In this document: positions 43,701 through 52,146 of the stretch, piece by piece
Numbering within the stretch: position 1 is the first letter of the stretch
How the letters are laid out: each line of letters opens with the position of its first letter
Origin: Pseudomonas uvaldensis
GTDB taxonomy: Bacteria > Pseudomonadota > Gammaproteobacteria > Pseudomonadales > Pseudomonadaceae
Length of the DNA: 64,000 bases
Assembly: GCF_021271205.1 (NCBI RefSeq)
Contig: NZ_JAIWKS010000007.1
Span: 1 to 64,000 of the forward strand
Reading direction: 5' to 3'
Program-made: the position numbers and the translations under genes
Notes under the pieces: generated by a model
What the model saw: the letters and a program-made list of their open reading frames with translations, nothing else
Told to the model about the DNA's origin: nothing
Database searches by the model: none

Positions 43701-45487
43701 GAGCCGCCGAACTGAGCAAACAACTGATGGATCACTACAACCAGGAAGCCGATCGGCAACGAGCCTTGGACATCGCCCAGGAAGTCATGACCAAAGTCCA
43801 GGAAGGCAACTTCACCGAGGCGCAACGGGTGGAAAAGCGGACGCGGTTTTACAAACTGCTTGAGGAGCAGACCGACGGCTATTTGAAATTGCTGGACAAC
43901 ATAAACGAATATGCCAGCCTCGATATGCAGCTGCCCCCCGACATCATTCGCGCGCTGATGGAGAATGTGATCAACAATGCCCGCAAGGCTTTCCTGATCA
44001 CCGAGTTCGACATGACCGCCCTCGAGGCCGCCTATAGCCGATTCACACGAGATTATTCGACCCTCCAAGCGACTGTGCCCGGCAACCTGCCCGACTATTT
44101 CAATTACCTCGACGCGTTGAGTGACATCAACGATCGCTCGATCCACTGGCTTGAACTCAGGGATCGTTACCTGGAAGCGCTGTTGAACCTGGACGCCGCC
44201 GGCGCGCAAGCCTTCGAGCGGTTGACTCGGGACCGCCCATTGGGGGAGCGAACGGCACTGGCCACCAAGGCCTTGCAATTGCCGACACTGGCGGCGCTAA
44301 TCTTCAAGGACCCCGAATCCGACCTCCCCGAAAGCCTGCACAACATCACCCAACTGCTGATGGAGCAGGCACGCTCCCAGTCCGACCTGAGCACCTACGA
44401 GCTGACGTCAGCGGAACAGATGCAGGTGCTGGAAAGCCTGATCGAACACTACGGCGCCGCGCTTGATGCCATGCAAGGCATGAAAGCCCTCAATGCCGAA
44501 GAAATGGACAACTCCTATTTCGGCAGGCTGTTCAGGCTGGTGGAAGGCCTCTACCAAGACGCGTCCGCGAAATTGGCCGCCGAGATCAAACCCGAACCGC
44601 AATCGCGCAAGCGCCCACCCAAGCGCAGCAGAACGCCTGCCGGGCGCCCGCAGAAAAAGGTCATCAGGACACGCAAGAGCGGCGTATTGATCGGCGACCT
44701 GAAGCCAGCCGGCACAACCCTGCCGATCGAGGTCGTCGAGCTGCGCTCCGAAGTCGACGACAAATTGCTTGCCACCTATTCACAGCACGACGATGTCTGG
44801 GACCTGGTGGAAGTCCAACGTCCGGCACCACAGCCCCGGACCCGCTCGCTCAAGGCGATCAAGGGCGATGCGCGCAAGTTGCTCGGACAATTGGAGAACA
44901 GCCTGCTCAGCGCCGAGGGCTACAAGACCCGGTGTCGCTTTCCCCAGGAAATCGAGGAAATCCTGAACAACGAGGCGAACCGCTTTCGTCGACTCGACGA
45001 AGAACTCGGCAGGGCGTTTCGTGCCTCGCAGAAGCCGGCCACGCCAGCCGAACAGACCTTGATGACTCAGCTGTCGGACGCTATCACCCGCTTGACCACC
45101 CAAGGCAGTGCCCTGCGCACCGAACTGAGTTTCAAATTGCCGCCCACCGACAGCAACCTGCGTTATCTGTTCGACAAAGGCCTGATACAGGTCGCCCGGC
45201 TCGGCGAGCGCAAGGCCTTGAAAGGCGAGCGCAAGGATTTTCTCCAGGAATACGCCGTCAATGACCGCGACGGCTGGCCGATCTGGTATGCGCATTTTCA
45301 CTACGAAACGGCCGACACACCGAAAGCCGATTTCAGCGTTGCGCACCTCAAGACCAAGGAACAACGCCGGGAGCACTACTACTCCCTGCTGGCCAAGGCC
45401 AAGAGTCCCTACGCGGTCGTGGATGTGTATCGCGGGCAGATCGGCAGGCCCCTGGCACTGAGCAAGTTCCTGCCGTTGGCGCCCTGA
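40775..45487 (+). CDS. DUF6543 (dermonecrotic toxin-like) giant protein
   Basis: 1570 residues, no signal peptide. The first about 850 residues have the arrangement seen in the Pseudomonas DUF6543/dermonecrotic toxin N-terminal family (WRVPIGLEDALTRYWNAN, FDSLEAFTRHWGTVIASRYV, VLYRPLYTPSLQQYPTRQAL, SVLAWMSDAARPIYANGGFQ, SVSNSESRWAVLLHGGSLLF), including a hydrophobic stretch near 727-760 that could insert in membranes. A helical, charged middle (about 960-1040) follows. A very basic stretch at about 1277-1306 resembles a nuclear-localisation signal (SRKRPPKRSR and QKKVIRTRKS). The C-terminal about 260 residues are unrecognised. AAAAGGA precedes the ATG. No adjacent secretion gene or immunity gene is seen; a large secreted or contact-delivered toxin is the inference, not a demonstrated fact. 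Confidence 0.82.
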   Translation: MTLPPPATTPFALAQSVSLQFSSRPTFEQYATRMLEQAIKEKYPTLAFDLSRTRLATPDTDSRGYLLEPFMARVLDYLAQGTPVQFKDRNGRRSFLSDAPPRLLAPDDGKLDMNVIEKLLLELPWRVPIGLEDALTRYWNANIDSSPQRDRQDGTSHWQWLSDVLRNLLHIRSLQQQDLGGQARQALDQIVRWPDREQRLRYHAKAAVHAYSLETRLTRDGSHSVLTGSEVLLIHCVKNATVLLLCSAGGAIQAFDSLEAFTRHWGTVIASRYVVDTVTCQRNEIGGNVFETQSAMILEQQLADLDAVQLPSRIGLPDLVALYAELSDPARYLLGAPRPMPETSARIAPLIPDWLKQASVIDRTKIQQYSLALASAKKRNQGRTFLSDIQDIKAFAADALLGVLQKANDRSPAKAQASQYQPDDVRLTFSAAAGYPGTIGIVEKRTISLTELAIANLVARPGVDPVLSHRKGLALPVWLTADFITRKGGLIEQVDIGTTYPRYLQQKLLDDVPQAHERQRIFAEQIPAQLPLDALKQILNHENGMTRQGLALIEALLNPEADEQRVMGAPVVIRHLAFLRKPEAHPDTVANMFIIEPEDIATGPHVLYRPLYTPSLQQYPTRQALLQAIVAPGDLQQSVLAWMSDAARPIYANGGFQEPHIVRFYQGDEFSLPEKPAPATLAIDSVNDELRQFLRNGELMQYLYGSNARALVIQADRDSVSNSESRWAVLLHGGSLLFNTLLLPLLRGPVLATAWLWNLMANASQDIPALSSEDAVTRELAAVDLLLNLGMLLLQFPSLSAPPHAPLPETLKEQAMRPPAPRIIPEQWPAPAPPSIHEGRVALPGARLENTSRNLDLSFASAHRRLTAEQLARLQRFQVSRPASMPEPTKYGPYTGLYVIRNIWHALVDGKMYQVTPESDGSVVIVNPLAPRDPAQNGPVLQPDAQGNWSIDLRLRLRGGMPPKRLAEMRRLKTQRAAELSKQLMDHYNQEADRQRALDIAQEVMTKVQEGNFTEAQRVEKRTRFYKLLEEQTDGYLKLLDNINEYASLDMQLPPDIIRALMENVINNARKAFLITEFDMTALEAAYSRFTRDYSTLQATVPGNLPDYFNYLDALSDINDRSIHWLELRDRYLEALLNLDAAGAQAFERLTRDRPLGERTALATKALQLPTLAALIFKDPESDLPESLHNITQLLMEQARSQSDLSTYELTSAEQMQVLESLIEHYGAALDAMQGMKALNAEEMDNSYFGRLFRLVEGLYQDASAKLAAEIKPEPQSRKRPPKRSRTPAGRPQKKVIRTRKSGVLIGDLKPAGTTLPIEVVELRSEVDDKLLATYSQHDDVWDLVEVQRPAPQPRTRSLKAIKGDARKLLGQLENSLLSAEGYKTRCRFPQEIEEILNNEANRFRRLDEELGRAFRASQKPATPAEQTLMTQLSDAITRLTTQGSALRTELSFKLPPTDSNLRYLFDKGLIQVARLGERKALKGERKDFLQEYAVNDRDGWPIWYAHFHYETADTPKADFSVAHLKTKEQRREHYYSLLAKAKSPYAVVDVYRGQIGRPLALSKFLPLAP

Positions 45488-45503
45488 AGGCTGCCCCCAA
45501 GCC

Positions 45504-45595
45504 TATGTGGGAGCAGACGTGCTCGCGAAAGCGTTGGGCAGTTGGCGAAGATGTCGCTGACAGTCCGCCATCGCGAGCAAGCCCGCTCCCACAAG
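45504..45595. repeat. REP pair
   Basis: Facing copies at 45504-45531 and 45570-45595 between the converging toxin-like and RND genes. Confidence 0.85.
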
Positions 45596-45629
45596 TCTTC
45601 CTCTGTACAGACTTTTCCTGTTGCCTCAA

Positions 45630-48005
45630 TCAATGAGCAAACAACGAATTGCCCTTCTGCCCCGCCAGTTTTTCCGGCTTGATCAGGAACCGTGCCAGCG
45701 CCGGCAGCAGCCACAGTGCACCGAACATGTTCCACAACAGCATGAACGTCAGCATCAGCCCCATGTCCGCCTGGAACTTGATGGCCGAGAAAATCCAGGT
45801 GCAGACGCCAATCGCCAGGCACAGGCCGGTGAACAGCACGGCTTTGCCGGTGGATTTCAGCGTCTGGTAGTACGCCTCCTGCAGGGGCAATCCAGCCCGC
45901 AGGAAACTCTCCAGGCGGCTGTAGATGTAGATGCCGTAGTCCACGCCAATCCCCACACCCAGCGCTACCACCGGCAGGGTCGCGACTTTCACGCCGATGC
46001 CCATGAACGCCATCAGGGCGTTGCCCAGCACCGACGTCAGCACCAGCGGCAGCACGATGCACAGCGTTGCCGCCCAGGATCGGAAGGTGATCATGCACAT
46101 GGTCGCCACGCAGATGTACACCAGGATCAGGATGGTCAGTTCCGATTCCTTGATCACTTCGTTGGTGGCCGCCTCGATGCCGGCGTTACCGGCGGCCAGG
46201 ATGAATTCCAGGCCATCGCGGTTGTTTTCCTGGGCGAACGCCTGCACGGCCTTCACCGCACGGTCCAGGGTCTCGGCCTTGTGGTCGTTGAGGAAGATCA
46301 GCACCGGCGCCAGGGAGCAGCTGTTGTTGTACAGACCGTCAGCCCGCGCGATGGAGTTGTTGAGCACGTCAGGGTTGCGCGACAGGGTTTCCCATTTCAG
46401 GTTGCCCTCGTTCATGCCCTTGATCATTTGCTTGGACACGGTCACCAGGGAAATCGCCGACTGCACGCCCTCGGTGTTCTGCATTTTCCACATCAATTCA
46501 TCGATGGGCGCCATGGCTTCGTAGCGCGAGCAGCCTTCGGCCTTGGTCTTGACCATCACCACCAGTACATCGGAGCTGGTGGAATAGTTGCTGATGATGA
46601 AGTTGTTGTCCTGGTTGTACCGCGAATCCGGGCGCAATTCCGGCGCGCCCTGGTCCAGGTCGCCGATCTTCAGGTTCTGGCTGTACCAGAGGCCGCCGCC
46701 AAAGGCCAGCACCGCCAAGGCAATGGAAACCGGCGCAACCCTGGCGCTGGCGAAATTGGACAGCGCACGCCAGAACGGATGCTCGCGGTTCGCGTCTTTC
46801 TTGCTGCGCTCGATGGCGCGCTTGCTGATACCCACGTAGGAGATCGCCACCGGCAGCAGGATCAGGTTGGTGAACACGATCACCGCCACGCCGATGGAGG
46901 CACCGATAGCCAGTTCGCGGATCACGCCGATGTCGATGATCAGCAAGGTAATGAAGCCGACGGCGTCCGCCAGGATCGCGATCATGCCCGGCAGGAACAG
47001 TTGCCGGAACGTCCGCCGCGCTGCCGTCAGGGCGTTGTCCGCCTCGCTGGACTGCAAGGCGATGCCGTTGATTTTCTGTACGCCATGGGAAATGCCGATG
47101 GCGAAGATCAGGAACGGCACCAGCATCGAATACGGATCCAGGCCGAAGCCCGCCGCATGCATCAGCCCCAGTTGCCACACCACCGCCACCAGGGTGGTAC
47201 TCAGCACCGCGATGGTGCTGCGCATGCAGTTGGTGAACCAGTACAGCAGGATCAGCGTAATGACGAAGGCCACGCCGAAGAACATCACCACCATGATCAG
47301 GCCATCGATCAGGTCCCCGACCTTCTTGGCGAAGCCGACGATGTGGATCTGCACGTTGGGGTTCTGGGCTTCGAACTTGTTGCGGATCTTGTCTTCAAGT
47401 TCGTGGGAGAACTTCTGGTAGTCCAGCGCCAGCAGCTTGCCCTGATCCTGCGGGTCCGGATAGGACTCCAGCAACGGGATGTCGATGATGCTCGACTTGA
47501 AATCGTTCGCCACCAGGCGTCCGACCTGGCCGGACTTGAGCACGTTGTTGCGCAGCAGGTCCAGACTGTCGGCCGAGCCGTTGTAGCTCTGGGGGATCAC
47601 CTCGCCACCGGCGAAACCCTCCTCCGTCACCTCGGTCCAACGCACGCTCGGGCTCCACAGCGACTTGAGGCCGGAACGGTCGACACCGGAGATGTAGAAG
47701 ACTTCGTCGTGGATTTGACGCAAAGTCTCCATGTAGTCCTTGGAGAAAATGTCGCCATTGGTGGCTTCCACGGAGATCCGCACCGTGTTGCCCAGGTTCG
47801 CCAGGTCATTGCGATGCTCGAGCATCTTCTCGATGAAGGGATGCTCCAGGGGGATCATTTTTTCGAAGCTGGTGGACGGCCGGATCAGCGTGGCCTGCCA
47901 GAACAGGAAAAGGCTGACCAGCAGGCAAATGACGATCACTGCCGGGCGGTTGTTGAAAATCAGGCGCTCGAGGAATGTCGCCTTGTCTTGGTGATGACTG
48001 CTCAT
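45630..48005 (-). CDS. RND/MMPL-family exporter
   Basis: 791 residues with 12 helices in two bundles. N-terminal helix at about 20-42; large periplasmic loop; helices near 235-380 with GISHGVQKINGIA; second loop with the SSDVLVVMVKTKAEG segment; and a C-terminal bundle (GVGIGVDYGIYIYSRLESFLRAG). The paired loops and GxGxDY motif are those of hydrophobe/amphiphile exporters of the MMPL type, as found for lipids, hopanoids or sterol-like substrates. It lies 43 nt after the YCF48-like gene, and an AACAACAA motif (48016-48023) lies just upstream of its start. Confidence 0.88.
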   Translation of the reverse strand: MSSHHQDKATFLERLIFNNRPAVIVICLLVSLFLFWQATLIRPSTSFEKMIPLEHPFIEKMLEHRNDLANLGNTVRISVEATNGDIFSKDYMETLRQIHDEVFYISGVDRSGLKSLWSPSVRWTEVTEEGFAGGEVIPQSYNGSADSLDLLRNNVLKSGQVGRLVANDFKSSIIDIPLLESYPDPQDQGKLLALDYQKFSHELEDKIRNKFEAQNPNVQIHIVGFAKKVGDLIDGLIMVVMFFGVAFVITLILLYWFTNCMRSTIAVLSTTLVAVVWQLGLMHAAGFGLDPYSMLVPFLIFAIGISHGVQKINGIALQSSEADNALTAARRTFRQLFLPGMIAILADAVGFITLLIIDIGVIRELAIGASIGVAVIVFTNLILLPVAISYVGISKRAIERSKKDANREHPFWRALSNFASARVAPVSIALAVLAFGGGLWYSQNLKIGDLDQGAPELRPDSRYNQDNNFIISNYSTSSDVLVVMVKTKAEGCSRYEAMAPIDELMWKMQNTEGVQSAISLVTVSKQMIKGMNEGNLKWETLSRNPDVLNNSIARADGLYNNSCSLAPVLIFLNDHKAETLDRAVKAVQAFAQENNRDGLEFILAAGNAGIEAATNEVIKESELTILILVYICVATMCMITFRSWAATLCIVLPLVLTSVLGNALMAFMGIGVKVATLPVVALGVGIGVDYGIYIYSRLESFLRAGLPLQEAYYQTLKSTGKAVLFTGLCLAIGVCTWIFSAIKFQADMGLMLTFMLLWNMFGALWLLPALARFLIKPEKLAGQKGNSLFAH

Positions 48006-48015
48006 GGGGTCCGCC

Positions 48016-48023
48016 TTGTTGTT
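48016..48023 (-). promoter_or_regulatory. Possible Hfq/Crc site before the RND gene
   Basis: Minus strand reads AACAACAA, 11 nt before the start codon and next to the ribosome site, fitting AAnAAnAA. Confidence 0.45.
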
Positions 48024-48048
48024 ATTGTGCCCGACTCATATGCGCGGC

Positions 48049-49101
48049 TCATTTGCTCAGTTCGGCGCCGGTAGAGGTGGTGGTGCGCACGCCCCCTTGT
48101 CCTGCCAGGATCAGGTTGCCGTTGCCTGCCGCCGTGACGGCCGCCACGGAAATACGGTCCGGACGGTTGAACACGCTGAAGCTTTCTCCATCGTCGGTGC
48201 TGCGCGCCACGCTGCCGCCGTTGCCGACGATCACGATGGAACCGTCCGGCAGCAGCGTCGCGCCTGACAGACCGAACTCCAGCGTACCCCGTGCGGCCTT
48301 GAGTTCGACCTGCTCCCAGGTGCCGCCGAAATCGGTGGAGCGAAAGAGATTGCCGCGCAGGCCATAGGCCAACAATGTCGAAGGCTGGGCGGTACCGATG
48401 ACGCCGAACAACGAACCTTCATACGGGCCTTCGACCTTTTCCCAGGTCTGGCCCCAGTCGGCGGAGCGGAACATGCTGCCGGCCTCGCCGACGATGAACA
48501 GGCCGGCGTCTTTCACGGCGGCGATGGCATTGAGGTGGAACTGATCCTCGTTCTCCAGGCGATCACTGGCGTCTTCCCAGTGCTTGCCGCCATCGGTGGT
48601 TTCCAACAACGCGCCGTAGGCACCCACTGCGAAACCGTTGTCGGGGTCCTTGAACCAGACATCCAGCAGCGGCGCCTCACGGGTAAGGTCTTCGTATTGC
48701 TTGGTCCAGGTACTGCCGCCGTCTTCGCTGGCGAGGATCTGTGCGTCATGGCCGACGGCCCATCCGCGCTTGTCGTCGACAAAGAACACAGCGGTGAGCA
48801 ATTGGCGGGTCGGCACCTTGGCCTGGGTCCACGAGGTGCCCTGGTCGTCCGAATAGACAATGTGCCCACGGTCACCGACCGCCACCAGGCGTTGGCCGGC
48901 ATGTACCACATCCAGCATCAGGGTCTTGCTGGCCCTGGCCGATTCGACGGAATAGATGACATCGGTTGTCGACGCCGCAACGGCCAGCGCCGGCGCGGAC
49001 AACAGCGCAGAGCCCAGCAGCGAGAGCGCCGAGGCCAGCAACGCGACGCGGCGCAGTACCGGCGGGCGGCGGCAGCCCACAGCCATGACAGGCTCACTCA
49101 T
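48049..49101 (-). CDS. Exported YCF48/BNR-type beta-propeller
   Basis: 350 residues. Twin-Arg-free signal peptide (about 20-45, LLASALSLLGSALLSAPALA), then repeated SxDxGxxW blades: VYSDDQGTSWTQAKV, LASEDGGSTWTKQYE, LETTDGGKHWEDAS, FRSADWGQTWEKVE, FRSTDFGGTWEQVEL, ARSTDDGESFSVF. YCF48-like proteins are assembly factors or scaffolds; here it is paired with the MMPL exporter. Start at 49101 has AAAGG. In other Pseudomonas this pair often follows DUF1329 and DUF1302 genes; those are absent here. AACAATAATAA at 49115-49125 is a possible Crc site. Confidence 0.83.
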   Translation of the reverse strand: MSEPVMAVGCRRPPVLRRVALLASALSLLGSALLSAPALAVAASTTDVIYSVESARASKTLMLDVVHAGQRLVAVGDRGHIVYSDDQGTSWTQAKVPTRQLLTAVFFVDDKRGWAVGHDAQILASEDGGSTWTKQYEDLTREAPLLDVWFKDPDNGFAVGAYGALLETTDGGKHWEDASDRLENEDQFHLNAIAAVKDAGLFIVGEAGSMFRSADWGQTWEKVEGPYEGSLFGVIGTAQPSTLLAYGLRGNLFRSTDFGGTWEQVELKAARGTLEFGLSGATLLPDGSIVIVGNGGSVARSTDDGESFSVFNRPDRISVAAVTAAGNGNLILAGQGGVRTTTSTGAELSK

Positions 49102-49114
49102 AGACCTTTCCCCA

Positions 49115-49125
49115 TTATTATTGTT
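49115..49125 (-). promoter_or_regulatory. Possible Hfq/Crc site before the YCF48-like gene
   Basis: Minus strand reads AACAATAATAA, 14 nt before the start codon, matching AAnAAnAA. Confidence 0.45.
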
Positions 49126-49340
49126 AGCGGGCCCTTCTCTTCGCCGATCGCCGGGCATAGCCCTGAAACCTGCAATCTAGAGCCCCTTCGGAAGCTGACC
49201 TATCCTATCGGGCTTTCGGAAGACCTGACAATCGACGGCACGTTATCTTTTGTTAACCGCAAGGGTTGGCGCAGGGGGTGAATGGCGGGGTATTCGGTGG
49301 GGTGATGGCTGGATGTATTTCGGGGATATCGGTGGTGCGC

Positions 49341-49436
49341 CCTTCGCGAGCAAGCCCGCTCCCACAAGGGATTGGCGTCGGACACAAGACTCATGCCCAA
49401 CAAAAATCCCCTGTGGGAGCGGGCTTGCTCGCGAAG
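49341..49436. repeat. REP pair
   Basis: Facing copies at 49341-49369 and 49411-49436. The rest of the gap 49102-49475 contains only the presumed promoter of the YCF48-RND unit. Confidence 0.85.
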
Positions 49437-49475
49437 AAAGCACTGCGGTCTCGAAGGTAGACCGCAGCACTCACA

Positions 49476-52133
49476 TCACGCCAGGCTCTTGCTCACCACC
49501 TCGAACACATCGCTGGACAGCCCGCCGGAGGCCAGGATGCGCTCCAGCTCGGCCTTCATCAGGGCCTGGCGGACGCTGTCGTATTTACGCCAGCGGGTCA
49601 AAGGCGCCAGTTGCCGCGAGGCGATCTGCGGGTTGAAGCCGTTGAGCTGGATCACCAGGTCCGCCAGGAAGCGGTAGCCCGAGCCGTCGGCGGCATGGAA
49701 GTTGATCAGGTTCTGCCCGGCGAATGCACCGATCAGCGCCCTCACCTTGTTCGGGTTCTTGATGTTGAACGCCGGGTGTTCCATCAACGCCTTGACCCGC
49801 TCCAGCCCACCGGGCAGCGGGCTGCCGGCCTGGACGCTGAACCACTGGTCCATGACCAGCGGGTTGCCCTTGAAGTTTTCCGCGAACACTTCCAGTGCCC
49901 TGGCCTTCTCGGTTTCGAAGGGCGAGTTGACCAACACCGCCAGCGCCGTGAGGCGTTCGGTCATGTTGTCGGCGGTGTCGAACTGCTCCAGGGTCGCACT
50001 CAGCACTTCAGGCTTGCCGGTCAGCATCAGGTACGACAGCGCGATGTTCTGCAAGGCACGACGGGCGAAATGCTCGGCCTCGGCCACATACGGCGTACGT
50101 TTCGACAGATCGCGGTTGGCCTCGTAGCGCAGCCACAGGGCTTCGAACAGGTTGTCGGCCAGTTGCTGGCGTGCGAATTCACGAGCGGCGTGGATCGCTT
50201 CCACGTCGGCCACTTCGCTGATTTCCGTCAGATAGGCTTCGCTTGGCAGCGAGAGCATTTCCGCAACCATGGCTTGATCCAGGGTGTCGTCCGACAGCAC
50301 GGTGCGCAACGCAGTGACCAGGCGTGGATCCAGCACCAGGCTTTCGCCCTTCTGATGCTGGGCGATCAGCTCCTGCAACACCTGCACCGACAACTGCTGG
50401 CCGGCATCCCAGCGGTTGAAACCATCGCTGTCATGCTGCATCAGGAACATCAACTGGTCACGGTCGTACGGGAAGCTCAGCTTCACCGGTGCCGAGAAGC
50501 CGCGCAGCAACGAAGGCAGCGGTTTTTCGGCAATGTCGACAAAGGTGAAGGTCTGCTCGGCTTCGGTCACCGAGATCACCCGGGACGTGCCGTTCGCAGC
50601 GGCTTCCCCGCTCAGGCGCAGTGGCATTTCAGCTCCCTTGCCGTCCAGCAGCCCCAATTCCACCGGAATCACGAACGGCAGTTTTTCCGCCTTGTCCGGC
50701 GTCGGCGGGCAGCTCTGGCGGAAGGTCAGGCTGTAGGTCTTCGCCGCGGCATCGTAGGATTCGCTTACCGCCAGCCGTGGTGTGCCGGCCTGGCTGTACC
50801 AGCGCTTGAACTGGCTCAGGTCGACGCCGTTGGCGTCTTCCATGGCTTTGACGAAATCGTCGCAAGTCACGGCCTGGCCGTCGTGGCGCTGGAAGTACAG
50901 GTCGCTGCCCTTGCGGAAACCTTCCGGCCCCAACAGGGTGTGGATCATGCCGACCACTTCCGAGCCCTTTTCGTACACGGTCAGGGTGTAGAAGTTGGAA
51001 ATCTCGATGAAACTGTCCGGACGCACCGGGTGGGCCATGGGGCCGGCGTCTTCGGCAAACTGGTGAGTACGCAGGTAAGCCACGTCCTGGATGCGCTTGA
51101 CGGTGGCGGAGTTCATGTCGGCGGAGAACCCGGCATCGCGGAACACCGTGAAACCTTCCTTGAGGGACAGCTGGAACCAGTCGCGGCAGGTCACGCGGTT
51201 ACCCGACCAGTTATGGAAATACTCGTGGGCGACGATGGCCTCGACCCGCTGGTGCGCGGCGTCGGTGGCGGTCTCGGCGCGGGCCAGCACGGCACTGGAG
51301 TTGAAGATGTTGAGGCCCTTGTTCTCCATGGCGCCCATGTTGAAATCGTTGACCGCGACGATCATGAAGATGTCCAGGTCGTACTCGCGCCCGTAGACCT
51401 CTTCGTCCCAGCGCATGGACTTCTTCAGGCTGGTCATGGCGTGCTGGCATTTATCGATGTTTTCCGGCTCGACGTAGATGCGCAGCGCCACCGTGCGTTC
51501 GGTCATGGTGGTGAAGGTGTCTTCGACGCACCACAGGTCACCGGCCACCAGAGCGAACAGGTAGGCAGGCTTCTTGAATGGATCTTCCCAGGTCGCCCAG
51601 TGCCGGCCGTCTTCGCCCGGGCCGCTGGCAATCGGGTTGCCGTTGGACAGCAGCACCGGATAGCTATGCTGCTCGGCCACCACGGTGGTGGTGAATTTGC
51701 TCATCACATCCGGGCGGTCGAGGTAATAGGTGATCTTGCGGAAACCCTCGGCCTCGCACTGGGTGCAGAACATGCTGCCGGATTTGTACAGGCCTTCCAG
51801 GGCAGTGTTGGTTTCCGGGTGGATCCGCACGCTGGTGTCGACCGTGAACGCCTGCGTCTTTGGATGCAGGGTCAGGTGGTTGTCGTCCAATTGGTAATCA
51901 CTTGGGCTCAGATCGGCATCGTCCAGCTTGACCGACAGCAGTTCCAAATGCTGGCCATCCAGCACCAGCGGCGGCAGTCCGGCACCGCGCTCGGGGTTGC
52001 GGCGCATCACCAGTTGCGCATGGACCAGGCTGTGGTCCTCGAACAACTCAAAGGTCAGGTGCGTCTCATCGATCAGGTACTCGGGCGCCTGATAATCCTT
52101 CAGGTAAATCATCTTCGGTTGTTCGGTGCGCAT
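49476..52133 (-). CDS. pepN: Aminopeptidase N
   Basis: 885 residues, an M1-family metallopeptidase. The exopeptidase motif GAMENKGLNIF is followed by the zinc site HEYFH at 303-307 with the downstream Glu in LSLKEGFTVFRDAG. The C-terminal about 400 residues are helical (ERAP-like). It removes N-terminal residues from peptides in the cytoplasm. The start at 52133 (MRTEQPKMIYLKDY) matches Pseudomonas orthologues. It lies 13 nt downstream of the DUF2797 gene. Confidence 0.95.
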   Translation of the reverse strand: MRTEQPKMIYLKDYQAPEYLIDETHLTFELFEDHSLVHAQLVMRRNPERGAGLPPLVLDGQHLELLSVKLDDADLSPSDYQLDDNHLTLHPKTQAFTVDTSVRIHPETNTALEGLYKSGSMFCTQCEAEGFRKITYYLDRPDVMSKFTTTVVAEQHSYPVLLSNGNPIASGPGEDGRHWATWEDPFKKPAYLFALVAGDLWCVEDTFTTMTERTVALRIYVEPENIDKCQHAMTSLKKSMRWDEEVYGREYDLDIFMIVAVNDFNMGAMENKGLNIFNSSAVLARAETATDAAHQRVEAIVAHEYFHNWSGNRVTCRDWFQLSLKEGFTVFRDAGFSADMNSATVKRIQDVAYLRTHQFAEDAGPMAHPVRPDSFIEISNFYTLTVYEKGSEVVGMIHTLLGPEGFRKGSDLYFQRHDGQAVTCDDFVKAMEDANGVDLSQFKRWYSQAGTPRLAVSESYDAAAKTYSLTFRQSCPPTPDKAEKLPFVIPVELGLLDGKGAEMPLRLSGEAAANGTSRVISVTEAEQTFTFVDIAEKPLPSLLRGFSAPVKLSFPYDRDQLMFLMQHDSDGFNRWDAGQQLSVQVLQELIAQHQKGESLVLDPRLVTALRTVLSDDTLDQAMVAEMLSLPSEAYLTEISEVADVEAIHAAREFARQQLADNLFEALWLRYEANRDLSKRTPYVAEAEHFARRALQNIALSYLMLTGKPEVLSATLEQFDTADNMTERLTALAVLVNSPFETEKARALEVFAENFKGNPLVMDQWFSVQAGSPLPGGLERVKALMEHPAFNIKNPNKVRALIGAFAGQNLINFHAADGSGYRFLADLVIQLNGFNPQIASRQLAPLTRWRKYDSVRQALMKAELERILASGGLSSDVFEVVSKSLA

Positions 52134-52146
52134 GGGTCGAATCCTT

